From contig NZ_BBXF01000002.1 in the NCBI RefSeq assembly GCF_001570585.1, positions 744,001 through 808,000 of the forward strand: DNA of 64,000 nucleotides, written 5' to 3'. This DNA comes from Herbidospora daliensis (GTDB lineage: Bacteria; Actinomycetota; Actinomycetes; Streptosporangiales; Streptosporangiaceae). Numbering within the stretch: the stretch's first letter is position 1; every line of letters begins with the position of its first letter. The translations under genes and the position numbers were made by a program. A model generated the notes under the pieces. The model worked only from the letters and a program-made list of their open reading frames with translations. It searched no databases and was not told the origin of the DNA. Below are positions 21,723 to 31,280 of this stretch, in pieces.

Positions 21723-24199
21723 CGGGCCGGCAGGCGCAGCACCATGGTGAGGCCGCCGCCCGGCGTCTCCTCGGGGGTGAGCGTGCCGCCCATCGCCTCG
21801 GTCAGCCCCCGTGACAGGGCCAGGCCCAGGCCGACCCCGGTGTGGTTGTCGCGGTCGCCCAGGCGCTGGAACGGCTGGAAGACGCGGTCGTGCGCGTCGG
21901 GCGGGATGCCCGGCCCCCGGTCGATCACCCGGACCTCCACCTGGTCGCCGACCGAGCTCGCCGTGACCAGCACGGCCGGGCTGTAGCGGACGGCGTTGCC
22001 CATCACGTTGACCAGCACCCGCTCCAGCAGCGCGGCGTCGGCGACCACCTCCGGCAGGTCGTAGGGCACGGTCGTGTCGATGCGGGCGCCGAGGTCGTCG
22101 ATCGCACGGGGCACGATCTCGTCGAGGGCCAGCGGTTCGAGGGTCACGCCCAGCACGCCGGCCTGGAGGCGGCTCATGTCGAGCAGGTTGGCCACCAGAC
22201 GGTCGAGCTTCACCAGCGACTCGTCGGCGGTGGCCAGCAGCTCGGCGCGATCGTTCGGCGACCAGACGATCTCCGCGCTGCGCAGCGACTCGACCGCCGC
22301 CTTCGCCGAGGCCAGCGGGGTGCGCAGGTCGTGGCTGACCGCCGCCAGCAACGCGGTGCGCATCTTGTCGGCCGCCGCCAGCGGCTTGGCCTTCTCGGCC
22401 GCCTCGGCCAGCCGCTGCTGGCGCAGCGCGACCGCGATCTCGGCCGCGAACGCCTCCAGGACCCGCCGGTCGGACGCGTCGAGCGGCCCGCCCCGCACGG
22501 CCAGCACCAGGTCGTCGTCGATGGTCACGTCGGTGTCGCCGGTGGACGGCTTCACGCACGGCGGGCCGCCCGTGGTCGCGATGATGGCCCACGCCTTCGT
22601 CTCGGCCGCCCGCTCCAGCAGCGTCACCGACGTCAGGCCGAAGGTCTCGCGCAGCCGGGCCAGCAGCGACGGCAGCGCCGACTCGCCGCGCAGCACGTGC
22701 CCGGCCAGGGCCGACAGGATCTCGGCGTTGGCGCTGGCCTGGGCCGCCTGCCGGGTCCGCCGGGCGGCCAGGTCGACTATCGCGGCCACGGCCGCCGCGA
22801 CGAGCACGAAGACGACCAGGGCGAACAGGTTCTCGGGGTCGTTGATCGTGAACTCGTACAGGGGCGGGGTGAAGAAGTAGTTCAGCAGCAGGGAGCCGCC
22901 GACGGCGGCGGTGACGGCGGGCCACATGCCGCCCGCCAGGGCCACGCCCACCGTGAGCATCAGGAAGAAGAGGATCTCGCTGGGCAGCGACAACTCGGCG
23001 CGGAACGGCAGCAGCACGCCCGCCAGGGCGGGCATGCCGGCCAGCGCCAGGACCCAGCCGGAGACGCGCCGCCGTCGGGTCAGGGCGGCCCGCGAGCGCT
23101 GGCGGCGCGCGCGGCCCTGCTTCGCCTCCGCGTGGGTGATCATGTGGACGTCGATCGAGCCCGACTGCGCCGTGGTCTCGACCCCCACGCCACGGGAGAG
23201 GATCTGGGCGAACCGGCCGCGCCGCGACGCCCCCAGCACCAGCTGGGTCGCGTTCACCCCGCTCGCGAAGTCGAGCAGCGCCGTCGGGATGTCGTCGCCG
23301 ACGACCTGGTGGTAGCTGCCGCCCAGCGACTCGGTCAGGGTGCGCTGCCGGGCCAGGTTGGCCGGGTCGCCGCCGGTCAGGCCGTCGGCGCTGATCACGT
23401 GCAGGGCCAGCAGGTCGGCGCCCTTGCTGCGGTCGGCGATCCGGGCCGCCCGCCTGATCAGCGTGTCGCCCTCGGGGCCGCCGGTCAGGGCCACCACCAC
23501 CCGCTCGCGGGCCTCCCATTTCCCCTGGATGCCGTGCTCGGTGCGGTAGCGGTCGAGCTGCTCGTCGACCTTCCCGGCCACCCAGAGCAGCGCCAGTTCC
23601 CGCAGGGCGGTCAGGTTGCCGACGCGGAAGTAGTTCGACAGCGCCGCGTCGACCTTCTCCGGCGCGTAGATGTTGCCGTGGGCCATCCGCCGCCGCAGCG
23701 CGTCGGGCGACATGTCGACGAGCTCGATCTGGTCGGCCTGCCGGACCATCTCGTCGGGCACCGTCTCCAGCTGGGGCACGCCGGTGATCTCGTGGACGAC
23801 GTCGTTCAGCGACTCCAGGTGCTGCACGTTGACCGTGGTGACCACGTGGATGCCGGCGTCCAGCAGTTCTTCGACGTCCTGCCAGCGTTTGGCGTTGCGG
23901 GAGCCCGGCACGTTCGTGTGGGCCAGTTCGTCTACCAGCACCACCTTCGGCGCGCGTTCGATCACGGCGTCGACGTCGAGCTCGGTGAACGCGCCGCCCC
24001 GGTACTCCATGAACCTGCGCGGGACGATCTCCAGATCCTCCAGCTGGGCGGCGGTCTGGACGCGGCCGTGGGTCTCGACGATCCCCACGACCACGTCCCG
24101 GCCGCGCTCCTTCGCCCGGCGTCCCTCACCGAGCATCGCGAAGGTCTTGCCGACTCCGGGCGCCGCGCCCAGATACACCCTCAGCCGGCCGCGCGGCAC
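21686..24199 (-). CDS. kdpD: KdpD sensor histidine kinase
   Basis: An 837-residue membrane kinase that senses potassium limitation. The N-terminal KdpD domain has the Walker A GAAPGVGKT (residues 11-19) and VVLVDELAHTNVPGS; a universal-stress domain follows (about 230-370); four membrane helices (about 390-490); a GAF-like domain; HisKA with SHDLRTPLASAKAAVESL; and HATPase with VMGNAVRYSP and GVGLGLALSRGL. The GTG start lies 4 bases after the kdpC stop, so it belongs to the kdp operon. Its normal partner KdpE, usually the next gene, is absent: downstream lies only a convergent secreted-protein gene. Confidence 0.95.
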   Translation of the reverse strand: MPRGRLRVYLGAAPGVGKTFAMLGEGRRAKERGRDVVVGIVETHGRVQTAAQLEDLEIVPRRFMEYRGGAFTELDVDAVIERAPKVVLVDELAHTNVPGSRNAKRWQDVEELLDAGIHVVTTVNVQHLESLNDVVHEITGVPQLETVPDEMVRQADQIELVDMSPDALRRRMAHGNIYAPEKVDAALSNYFRVGNLTALRELALLWVAGKVDEQLDRYRTEHGIQGKWEARERVVVALTGGPEGDTLIRRAARIADRSKGADLLALHVISADGLTGGDPANLARQRTLTESLGGSYHQVVGDDIPTALLDFASGVNATQLVLGASRRGRFAQILSRGVGVETTAQSGSIDVHMITHAEAKQGRARRQRSRAALTRRRRVSGWVLALAGMPALAGVLLPFRAELSLPSEILFFLMLTVGVALAGGMWPAVTAAVGGSLLLNYFFTPPLYEFTINDPENLFALVVFVLVAAAVAAIVDLAARRTRQAAQASANAEILSALAGHVLRGESALPSLLARLRETFGLTSVTLLERAAETKAWAIIATTGGPPCVKPSTGDTDVTIDDDLVLAVRGGPLDASDRRVLEAFAAEIAVALRQQRLAEAAEKAKPLAAADKMRTALLAAVSHDLRTPLASAKAAVESLRSAEIVWSPNDRAELLATADESLVKLDRLVANLLDMSRLQAGVLGVTLEPLALDEIVPRAIDDLGARIDTTVPYDLPEVVADAALLERVLVNVMGNAVRYSPAVLVTASSVGDQVEVRVIDRGPGIPPDAHDRVFQPFQRLGDRDNHTGVGLGLALSRGLTEAMGGTLTPEETPGGGLTMVLRLPARQGRWPQSGSPT

Positions 24200-24203
24200 G
24201 TCG

Positions 24204-25019
24204 TCACCCCTTGTCGAGCGCCTGGTTGAGCTCCAGCACGTTGACCACCGGTTCGCCCATGAAGCCGAGCGCGCGGCCGGTGGTGTGCTCCCTGACCAGC
24301 TCCTTCACCCGCTCGACCGGCAGACCGCGCTCCCTGGCCACCCGGGGCGCCTGGATCTCGGCGTAGGTGACGGAGATGTGCGGGTCGAGCGCCGAACCGC
24401 TGGCCGTGACCGCGTCGGCCGGCACGACGGCCAGGGCGTCGCCCCTGATCGGGACGGTGCGTCCCGCCGCGTAGTCCTCACCGGGCTTGCCGCACTCGAC
24501 CTTCACGCCCTGGTAGGCGGCGATGAACGGCTGGGCTGGGCAGGCCTGGTTGACGCTGACCACGCGGGTCGGAGTGCCGAGGGCCGGGAAGACCTTCAGG
24601 ACCGCGCCGACCCCGTCGGGCGTGCAGTAGGGGCGGGCCCCGCTGACGCCTTCGAGCTGACCGATCGCCGCCGACCGGGCGCACACCTGAGTGAGCAGCG
24701 ACTGGCTGCCCTCCTCGCCGCCGGGCACCGGCAGGGTGTCGACGACGTCCTCGGGGCCGAGGTTGCTGGCCGCGGTCGTGAGCATGTCGTAGCCGCCGGC
24801 CGAGGGGCGGGACTGGAAGTACTTCGTGACCGGAGCGCCCTCGGCGTCGGTGAAGCTCTGGCCGATGAGGGCGGGATCGCCGTTGGCGTTCCCGTTGAAC
24901 AGGGCCTGGGCCACTCCCATGGTCGCGAGCGGGTAGGCCACGCCGAGGATCAGCGTCAGCACGGCCACGGCCCGCAGGGCCGCCACGTGTTGCCTGATCC
25001 AGCTGGGCAGACGATTCAT
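24204..25019 (-). CDS. kdpC: KdpC, potassium-transporting ATPase subunit C (enlarged)
   Basis: A 271-residue subunit with one N-terminal membrane helix (about 13-35) and an outer domain. Family motifs are VAYPLATMGVAQALF, LIGQSFTDAEGAPVTKYFQSRPSAGGYD, ASGSALDPHISVTYAEIQAPRVARERGLP and a final VNVLELNQALDKG. KdpC is about 190 residues in Escherichia coli. Here a stretch of roughly 80 residues (about 100-185) containing four Cys (LLTQVCARS, RPYCTPDG, NQACPAQ, VECGKPG) is inserted before the conserved ALDPHIS part. The ATG overlaps the kdpB stop by one base (TGATG), so start and coupling are clear. Confidence 0.93.
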   Translation of the reverse strand: MNRLPSWIRQHVAALRAVAVLTLILGVAYPLATMGVAQALFNGNANGDPALIGQSFTDAEGAPVTKYFQSRPSAGGYDMLTTAASNLGPEDVVDTLPVPGGEEGSQSLLTQVCARSAAIGQLEGVSGARPYCTPDGVGAVLKVFPALGTPTRVVSVNQACPAQPFIAAYQGVKVECGKPGEDYAAGRTVPIRGDALAVVPADAVTASGSALDPHISVTYAEIQAPRVARERGLPVERVKELVREHTTGRALGFMGEPVVNVLELNQALDKG

Positions 25020-27073
25020 CACACGATCCCCGCGATCAGAAGGTCGATCAGTTTGATGCCGATGAAGGGGGCCACGATGCCGCCCAGGCCGTAGACGAGG
25101 AGGTTGCGGCTGAGCAGCTTCGAGGCGCTCGACGGGCGGTACTTGACGCCGCGCAGCGCCAGCGGGATCAGCGCGACGATGACGACCGCGTTGAAGATCA
25201 CCGCCGACAGGATCGCCGACTGGGGCGAGTCCAGGCGCATGACGTTGAGGGCGTCGAGGCCCGGGTACACCGCCGCGAACATCGCCGGGATGATGGCGAA
25301 GTACTTGGCGATGTCGTTGGCGATCGAGAAGGTCGTGAGCGCGCCGCGGGTGATGAGCAGCTGCTTGCCGATCTCCACGATCTCGATGAGCTTGGTCGGG
25401 TTGGAGTCGAGGTCGACCATGTTCCCGGCCTCTTTGGCGGCGCTCGTGCCGGTGTTCATGGCGACGCCGACGTCCGACTGCGCGAGCGCGGGGGCGTCGT
25501 TGGTGCCGTCGCCGGTCATCGCGACGAGCCGGCCGCCCTCCTGCTCGCGCTTGATCAGGGCGAGCTTGTCCTCCGGGGTGGCTTCGGCGAGGAAGTCGTC
25601 CACCCCGGCCTCGTCGGCGATGGCCTTGGCCGTGAGGGGGTTGTCGCCGGTGATCATGATGGTCCTGATCCCCATGCGGCGCATCTCGTCGAAGCGTTCC
25701 CGCATGCCGGGCTTGACGGTGTCCTTCAGGTGGACGACGCCGAGCACCTGGTCCTTCTGGGCCACCACCAGCGGGGTGCCGCCGCTGCCGGAGATGGCGT
25801 CCACGATGGCGCCGACCTGCTCGGTCGGGTGGCCGCCGTTGTCGCGCACCCACTTCATGACGGCGGTGGCGGCGCCCTTGCGGATCTGGCGGCCCTGGAA
25901 GTCGACGCCGGACATGCGGGTCTGCGCGGTGAACGGCACCCATTCGGCGTCGCGCATCTCGCGTTCCCGCAGGCCGTAACGCTCCTTGGCGAAGACCACG
26001 ATCGAGCGTCCCTCGGGGGTCTCGTCGGCCAGCGACGAGAGCTGCGCGGCCTCGGCCAGCTCCTGCTCGCCGACCCCGGCGACCGGGAGGAACTCGGCGG
26101 CCTGCCGGTTGCCGAGCGTGATGGTGCCGGTCTTGTCGAGCAGCAGCGTCGACACGTCGCCGGCCGCCTCGACGGCGCGGCCCGACATCGCCAGCACGTT
26201 GCGCTGCACCAGCCGGTCCATGCCGGCGATGCCGATGGCCGACAACAACGCGCCGATCGTCGTCGGGATCAGGCAGACCAGCAGCGAGACCAGCACGATG
26301 CCGCTGACGCCGTCGCCGGTGAGGGCGAGCGAGTCGGGGATGCCGGGGTTGGCGCCCTTGGCCCAGATGGCCATCGGCTGCATGGTCACGGTCGCGGTGA
26401 GGAAGATGATCGTCAGCGCCGCGAGCAGGATGTTCAGCGCGATCTCGTTGGGCGTCTTCTGCCGGTTGGCGCCCTCGACCAGCGCGATCATCCGGTCGAT
26501 GAAGCTCTCGCCCGGCTTCTGCGTGATCTTGACGACGATGCGGTCCGACAGCACCTTCGTGCCGCCGGTGACCGCGCTCCGGTCACCGCCCGACTCGCGG
26601 ATGACCGGCGCGGACTCGCCGGTGATGGCCGACTCGTCGACCGAGGCGATGCCCTCGACGACGTCGCCGTCGCCGGGGATGATCTCCCCGGCCACGACCA
26701 CGACCTCGTCGCCCTGCTTGAGCTCGGTCGCCGAGACGACCCGGCCGTCGGTGCGCACCGCGGTCGTGTCGCGCTTGGTCGCCCGCAGCGTGGCGGCCTG
26801 GGCCTTGCCCCGGCCCTCGGCGACCGCCTCGGCCAGGTTGGCGAAGATCACGGTCAGCCAGAGCCAGACGACGATCGCCCAGGCGAAGAAGTTCGGGTCG
26901 AGGATCGCCAGGACGGTGGTGAACACCGCGCCGGCTTCGACGATCAGCATGACCGGGTTGCGCCAGAGCGTCGCGGGGTTGAGTTTCCTGACCGCGTCGG
27001 GCAGGGATCGGATCATCTGCTTGGGGTCGAGCAGGCCGCCGCCGACCCGCTGGACCGTCATCGGGGTGGCCAT
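25019..27073 (-). CDS. kdpB: KdpB, potassium-transporting P-type ATPase catalytic subunit
   Basis: A 684-residue P-type ATPase that energises the Kdp potassium pump. It has the actuator motif TGES (151-154), the phosphorylated D313 in [40 protein letters not shown] and the hinge motif [22 protein letters not shown]. Transmembrane helices lie near 40-85, 215-280 and in the last 110 residues, as usual. The ATG overlaps the kdpA stop as TAATG and the stop overlaps kdpC as TGATG, showing a tightly coupled operon. Confidence 0.97.
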   Translation of the reverse strand: MATPMTVQRVGGGLLDPKQMIRSLPDAVRKLNPATLWRNPVMLIVEAGAVFTTVLAILDPNFFAWAIVVWLWLTVIFANLAEAVAEGRGKAQAATLRATKRDTTAVRTDGRVVSATELKQGDEVVVVAGEIIPGDGDVVEGIASVDESAITGESAPVIRESGGDRSAVTGGTKVLSDRIVVKITQKPGESFIDRMIALVEGANRQKTPNEIALNILLAALTIIFLTATVTMQPMAIWAKGANPGIPDSLALTGDGVSGIVLVSLLVCLIPTTIGALLSAIGIAGMDRLVQRNVLAMSGRAVEAAGDVSTLLLDKTGTITLGNRQAAEFLPVAGVGEQELAEAAQLSSLADETPEGRSIVVFAKERYGLREREMRDAEWVPFTAQTRMSGVDFQGRQIRKGAATAVMKWVRDNGGHPTEQVGAIVDAISGSGGTPLVVAQKDQVLGVVHLKDTVKPGMRERFDEMRRMGIRTIMITGDNPLTAKAIADEAGVDDFLAEATPEDKLALIKREQEGGRLVAMTGDGTNDAPALAQSDVGVAMNTGTSAAKEAGNMVDLDSNPTKLIEIVEIGKQLLITRGALTTFSIANDIAKYFAIIPAMFAAVYPGLDALNVMRLDSPQSAILSAVIFNAVVIVALIPLALRGVKYRPSSASKLLSRNLLVYGLGGIVAPFIGIKLIDLLIAGIV

Positions 27074-28719
27074 TACAACAGTCCTTCTGCGATGGGGCCC
27101 AGCGCGAGGGCGGGGAGGAAGGTCAGGGCGACGAGGACGACCGTCACGCCGACGACCAGGCCGACGAACTGGGGCCGGTGCGTGGGCAGGGTGCCGGCCG
27201 ACTCGGGCACCGGCGTCTGCTTGGCGAGCGACCCGGCCAGGGCGAGCACGAAGATGATCGGCAGGAACCGGCCCAGGACCATGCACATGCCGAGCGCCAC
27301 GTCGTACCAGGGCGTGTTCACCGTGACGCCGCCGAACGCCGAGCCGTTGTTGTTGGACGCGCTGGTGAAGGCGTAGAGGATCTCGGAGAACCCGTGGGGC
27401 CCGCTGTTGAGCATCGCGGCCAGGCCCGCCTCGTTGCCCATGGCCAGCGCCGTGCCGACCAGCACGAGCACCGGGGTGACCAGGAAGTACATGGACGCGA
27501 GCTTGATCTCGCGGGCGCCGATCTTCTTGCCCAGGTATTCGGGCGTGCGGCCGACCATCAGGCCCGCGACGAACACGGTGATGACGGCCAGGATCAGCAT
27601 GCCGTAGAGGCCCGCGCCGACCCCGCCGGGCGCGACCTCGCCCAGCATCATGTTGAACAGCGTCATCATGCCGCCGAACGGCGTGTAGCTGTCGTGGAAG
27701 GAGTTGACCGCGCCGGTCGAGGTCAGCGTGGTCGCCGCCGCGAACGTGGCCGAGTTGGCGACCCCGAACCTGACGTCCTTGCCCTCCATCGCCGCGCCGA
27801 CGGCCTGCGGCACGGTCGCGTTCCCGGCCAGCTCGAACACGTTGGTGAGCACGATGCTGGCGATGGCGATCACGCCCATCACGGCGAGGATCGCGTAGCC
27901 CTGGCGCAGCTGGCCGACCATCCGGCCGAAGGTCCGGGTCAGCGCGACCGGGATGAGCAGGATCAGGAAGATCTCGAACCAGTTGGTCCAGGCGGTGGGG
28001 TTCTCGTACGGGTGCGCGGAGTTCGTGTTGTAGAAACCGCCCCCGTTGGTGCCCAGCTCCTTGATGACCTCCTGGCTGGCCACCGGCCCGCCGGTCACGT
28101 TCTGCACGTTGCCGGTCAGCGTGGTGATCTCGTGGGGGCCGACGAAGTTCTGCACCACGCCGCCCGCGACCAGCACGAGCGCGCCGACGAAGGCGATCGG
28201 CAGCAGGATGCGCAGCGTGCCGCGCACCAGGTCGACCCAGAAGTTGCCGATCGTGTCACTGTTGCGGCGGGCGAACCCGCGCACCAGCGCGATGGCCACC
28301 GCCATGCCGACCGCCGCCGACACGAAGTTCTGCACGGCGAGCGCGGCCATCTGGGTGAGGTGGCCCATCGTGCTCTCACCCGAGTACGCCTGCCAGTTCG
28401 TGTTGGTCACGAAGCTGATGGCGGTGTTCCACGCGATGTGGTCGGGCACCGGGGCGAAGCCCAGCGACAACCAGAGTTTGTCCTGGACGCGCTGGAGGGC
28501 GTACACGAAGAAGATCGAGATGATCGAGAAGGCCAGCAGGCTGCGGGCGTAGGCGCCCCAGCGCTGCTCGGTGTCGGGGCGGACCCCGAGCAGCCGGTAG
28601 ACGACGCGTTCGACGGCGTTGTGCTTCGTGCCGGTGTAGACGCGGTGCATGTAGTCGCCGAGCACCTTGTAGACCAGCGCCAGGGCGACGATCAGCGACA
28701 GGATGAAGAGCCAGCCCAT
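27073..28719 (-). CDS. kdpA: KdpA, potassium-binding channel subunit
   Basis: A 548-residue membrane protein with about ten helices and four K+-filter repeats: [47 protein letters not shown] and [21 protein letters not shown]. It binds and translocates K+, coupled to KdpB. It starts one base after kdpF ends. Length and all four selectivity loops are normal, so the pump should be functional. Confidence 0.97.
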   Translation of the reverse strand: MGWLFILSLIVALALVYKVLGDYMHRVYTGTKHNAVERVVYRLLGVRPDTEQRWGAYARSLLAFSIISIFFVYALQRVQDKLWLSLGFAPVPDHIAWNTAISFVTNTNWQAYSGESTMGHLTQMAALAVQNFVSAAVGMAVAIALVRGFARRNSDTIGNFWVDLVRGTLRILLPIAFVGALVLVAGGVVQNFVGPHEITTLTGNVQNVTGGPVASQEVIKELGTNGGGFYNTNSAHPYENPTAWTNWFEIFLILLIPVALTRTFGRMVGQLRQGYAILAVMGVIAIASIVLTNVFELAGNATVPQAVGAAMEGKDVRFGVANSATFAAATTLTSTGAVNSFHDSYTPFGGMMTLFNMMLGEVAPGGVGAGLYGMLILAVITVFVAGLMVGRTPEYLGKKIGAREIKLASMYFLVTPVLVLVGTALAMGNEAGLAAMLNSGPHGFSEILYAFTSASNNNGSAFGGVTVNTPWYDVALGMCMVLGRFLPIIFVLALAGSLAKQTPVPESAGTLPTHRPQFVGLVVGVTVVLVALTFLPALALGPIAEGLL

Positions 28720-28720
28720 G

Positions 28721-28810
28721 TCAGAACCGCTCCGGGAACAGCAGGGCGGCGACCATGAAGATCACCAGGCCGATGGCCACGACGAGGCCGGCGGCGTTGA
28801 TCGCGCTCAC
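28721..28810 (-). CDS. kdpF: KdpF, small lipid-like Kdp subunit
   Basis: A 29-residue single-helix protein (begins [18 protein letters not shown], ends LLFPERF) immediately upstream of kdpA. KdpF peptides of about 29 residues stabilise the Kdp complex; the closing PERF matches the family. The GTG start overlaps the stop of the preceding 27-residue gene as GTGA (28807-28810), and the stop is one base before kdpA. Too short for routine gene callers. Confidence 0.9.
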   Translation of the reverse strand: MSAINAAGLVVAIGLVIFMVAALLFPERF

Positions 28811-28890
28811 AGGCGCTCCACCGCCTTCACCACGAACCCGAAGACCACGAAGATCGCGATCGTCAGGGCGACGAAGATGAGGTCACCCAT
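28807..28890 (-). CDS. 27-residue membrane peptide leading the kdp operon
   Basis: ATG at 28890 opens a 27-residue frame, MGDLIFVALTIAIFVVF then [10 protein letters not shown], a single membrane helix with a charged C-terminal end. Similar peptides of the form MADLIF...VVKGVERL precede kdpF in other actinomycetes (from memory). It is coupled to kdpF by a GTGA overlap. GAGGAG lies about 12 bases upstream. Its function is unknown; it may be a further Kdp subunit or a leader that couples translation. Confidence 0.75.
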   Translation of the reverse strand: MGDLIFVALTIAIFVVFGFVVKAVERL

Positions 28891-29010
28891 CTCTGTTCAC
28901 TGCTCCTCAGTTCCGTTTTCAGGGCGGTACAACGTCCAGGAAAACGGCACTTTCGGGCGGTTCAGCAGATCTTGATGGCTTCCATATGCAGGCGCCGGAA
29001 TTCTTGACGG

Positions 29011-29649
29011 CTAACCCACGAGATCGCTCTCGTAGGCGGCGATGACGAGATGGGCCCGGTCGCGGGCGTGCAGTTTGCTCAGCAGGTGGCCGATGTGCGT
29101 CTTGACCGTCTTGATCGAGATCGTCAGCCGGGCGGCGATCTCGTCGTTCGACAGGCCGTGGCCGACCAGCGTGAGCACCTCGGTCTCCCGCTCGGTCAGG
29201 CTCTTGACCGACTTCGCCGGGGCGGGGCGGCTGACGTACGACTCGATCAGGCGCTCCAGCACGCTCGGGGCCAGCAGCGACTCGCCCTGGTCGACCCGGC
29301 GGACGGCGTCGAGGAGGCGGTCGGGGTGGGCGTCCTTGAGCAGGAAGCCGCTCGCCCCGGCCAGCAGCGCGGCCCGCACGTACTCGTCGAGCTCGAACAT
29401 CGTCAGAACGATGACCTTCACCGTGGCCTGGGCCGCCAGGATGCGGCGGGTGGCCTCGATGCCGTCCATGCCGGGCATCCGGATGTCCATGAGCACGACG
29501 TCGGGCCGGGTCCGCTCGCACACGGCGACGGCCTGGTCGCCGGTGCCCGCCTCGCCCGCCATGGCCATGTCGGCCTGGGCGTCGATCACGGCCGCCAGGC
29601 TGTGCCGCAGCAGCGGCTGGTCGTCGGCGATGAGCACGCGGATCGTCAT
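29011..29649 (-). CDS. NarL/LuxR-family response regulator
   Basis: A 212-residue regulator. Receiver domain: VLIADDQPLLRHSL, phosphoacceptor Asp in VVLMDIRMPGMDGIEATRRI, Lys in GFLLKDAHPD. The C-terminal LuxR helix-turn-helix (about 145-205) has LTERETEVLTLVGHGLSNDEIAARLTISIKTVKTHIGHLLSKL. The ATG overlaps the kinase stop as ATGA (29646-29649). It lies 120 bases upstream of the kdp leader on the same strand. Its true target may instead be the ABC exporter divergent from the kinase, the common arrangement for this family. Confidence 0.93.
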   Translation of the reverse strand: MTIRVLIADDQPLLRHSLAAVIDAQADMAMAGEAGTGDQAVAVCERTRPDVVLMDIRMPGMDGIEATRRILAAQATVKVIVLTMFELDEYVRAALLAGASGFLLKDAHPDRLLDAVRRVDQGESLLAPSVLERLIESYVSRPAPAKSVKSLTERETEVLTLVGHGLSNDEIAARLTISIKTVKTHIGHLLSKLHARDRAHLVIAAYESDLVG

Positions 29650-30464
29650 GACGCCTCGGGGATGCGGGCGCTGACCCGGAAGCCGTTGTCGACCGGCCCG
29701 GCGTCGAGGGTGGTCACCCGTTCCCTGAGCCCTTCGAGGCCGCGGCCCGCCCCCGGATGGGCCACCCAGCCGTCGACCGGCCCGTCGTCGGAGACGGTCG
29801 TGACGATCCAGCCGCCGTCGCGGCGCACCCGGACCGCCGCGCCGGTCGGACCGGCGTGCCGGGCGGTGTTGGTGAGCGCCTCGCGGACGACCGCGCAGAC
29901 CGTCAGCTGCGCCCCCGCGCTGACCTCGCCGAGGTCGTCGAGATCGAGGGTGACCCGGAGGCCCGCCCGCCGCGCCTCGGCGGCGATGGCGGGCAGGTCG
30001 CCGAGCGTGTCGGCCGGGCGCAGCGGCGCGGCCGCCCCGGTGTCGCGCAGCACCCCGAGCATGCGGCGCAGTTCGGTGGTGGTCTCGCGGCCGATGCGCT
30101 CGATGTCCGCCAGCGCCGCCTCGGGCTCGTCGCGGACGTAGCGGGCGGTGGTCGCCCTGACGGTGATCAGGCCGAGGCCGTGGGAGACGAGGTCGTGCAG
30201 GTCGCGGGCGATGCGCAGCCGCTCGGCCTGGGCCGCCCGCTCGCCCGCCCACGCGGTCAGCTGGGCCTCGTAGGCGGCACGCTGGCGGCGGGCCCGGATC
30301 AGCGCCCAGACCGTGGTGGCCAGCGCCAGCGCCGCGATGACGGCGGGCACGATCACCACGCCGGGGCCGTCACCCCCGGCCGACAGCAGGACCAGCAGGA
30401 GGAGGACGTACACGGCGGCGATCGGAGGCCAGACCCGCCGCTCACGTTTCGGAATCGCCACCAC
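29646..30464 (-). CDS. NarL-system sensor histidine kinase (HisKA_3 type)
   Basis: A 272-residue kinase with two membrane helices (about 12-30 and 35-55), then a dimerisation/phosphoacceptor domain with H96-region motif ERLRIARDLHDLVSHGLGLI, and a C-terminal ATPase domain with REALTNTARHAG and GRGLEGLRERV. There is virtually no outer loop, so it may sense a membrane-associated signal or the exporter's substrate. It is coupled to its regulator by ATGA and divergent from a three-gene ABC exporter. The first two codons are GTG GTG; either may start. Confidence 0.92.
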   Translation of the reverse strand: MVAIPKRERRVWPPIAAVYVLLLLVLLSAGGDGPGVVIVPAVIAALALATTVWALIRARRQRAAYEAQLTAWAGERAAQAERLRIARDLHDLVSHGLGLITVRATTARYVRDEPEAALADIERIGRETTTELRRMLGVLRDTGAAAPLRPADTLGDLPAIAAEARRAGLRVTLDLDDLGEVSAGAQLTVCAVVREALTNTARHAGPTGAAVRVRRDGGWIVTTVSDDGPVDGWVAHPGAGRGLEGLRERVTTLDAGPVDNGFRVSARIPEAS

Positions 30465-30495
30465 GTCAGAAGTCTAGGAACCGTTTCCGGTACGG

Positions 30496-30544
30496 CGCAT
30501 CGGACCAGGGTCCGAGACGCGGGTCCCGACCCCGGTCCGATGCG
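30496..30544. promoter_or_regulatory. Inverted repeat in the kinase/ABC-exporter divergent promoter
   Basis: CGCATCGGACC (30496-30506) and GGTCCGATGCG (30534-30544) are perfect 11-base inverted arms around 27 bases that hold further GGTCC/GGGTCC words (30509-30527). It is in the 111-base gap between the two-component kinase and the ABC exporter, so it is the best candidate binding site for the NarL-type regulator. Confidence 0.6.
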
Positions 30545-30575
30545 GTCGCGGCGGCCCGCCGGTTGGCTGGGCGGC

Positions 30576-31280
30576 GTGATAACCATCGACGGCCTCGTCA
30601 AGCGGCGGGGCGGCAAGGAGATCCTGGCCGGGATCGGCTTCGAGGCCCGGCCCGGACGGGTGACCGGCTTCCTCGGCCCGAACGGGGCCGGGAAGAGCTC
30701 CACGTTGCGCATCCTGCTCGGCCTCGACCGCGCCCAGGCCGGAACGGCGCTGGTCGACGGGGTGCCCTACCCGGCCCTGCCCGACCCGGTCCGCACGGTC
30801 GGCGCGGTGCTCGACGGCTCGGGCGCCCACCGGTCGCGCACCGGCCGGGCCCACCTGCGCTGGGTGGCCCGGTCGGCGGGCCTGCCGCCGTCGCGGGTCG
30901 AGGAGGTGCTGGCCCTCGTCGGGCTGGCCGACGCGGCGCGCAAGCGGGTCGGCGGCTACTCGCTCGGCATGGGCCGGCGGCTCGCGCTGGCGACCGCCCT
31001 GCTCGGCGACCCCGCCGTGCTGATCCTCGACGAGCCGCTCAACGGGCTCGACCCCGAGGGCATCCGGTTCGTCCGGACCTTCCTCCGCGACCGCGCCCGA
31101 TCGGGCCGGACCGTGCTGCTCTCCAGCCACCTCATGGGCGAGCTCGCCGAGACCGTCGACGACGTCGTGGTGATCGACCACGGGCGGATCGTGGCGACCG
31201 GCACCCTGGCCGAGGTCACCGGGGCCCACCGCAACCTCGAAGACGCCTTCTTCGCACTCACCTCAGGGGGCGGGCGATGA
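30576..31280 (+). CDS. ABC transporter ATP-binding protein
   Basis: A 234-residue ATPase. Walker A GPNGAGKS (34-41), ABC signature in GYSLGMGRRLAL, Walker B VLILDEPLNGLDPEG and the switch His in LLSSHLMGE are intact; the signature is SLGMG rather than LSGGQ, as in many bacteriocin or antibiotic exporters. It would power the two permeases that follow, overlapping the first by ATGA. The GTG at 30576 was chosen as the domain starts there (VITIDGLVK). It is probably controlled by the divergent two-component system and exports a hydrophobic compound or peptide (inference). Confidence 0.93.
   Translation: MITIDGLVKRRGGKEILAGIGFEARPGRVTGFLGPNGAGKSSTLRILLGLDRAQAGTALVDGVPYPALPDPVRTVGAVLDGSGAHRSRTGRAHLRWVARSAGLPPSRVEEVLALVGLADAARKRVGGYSLGMGRRLALATALLGDPAVLILDEPLNGLDPEGIRFVRTFLRDRARSGRTVLLSSHLMGELAETVDDVVVIDHGRIVATGTLAEVTGAHRNLEDAFFALTSGGGR

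Noticed and set aside
29011-29649. NarL-type regulator as the missing KdpE
   Set aside because: It is co-translated with its own kinase and is of LuxR, not OmpR, type; the link to kdp is position only.
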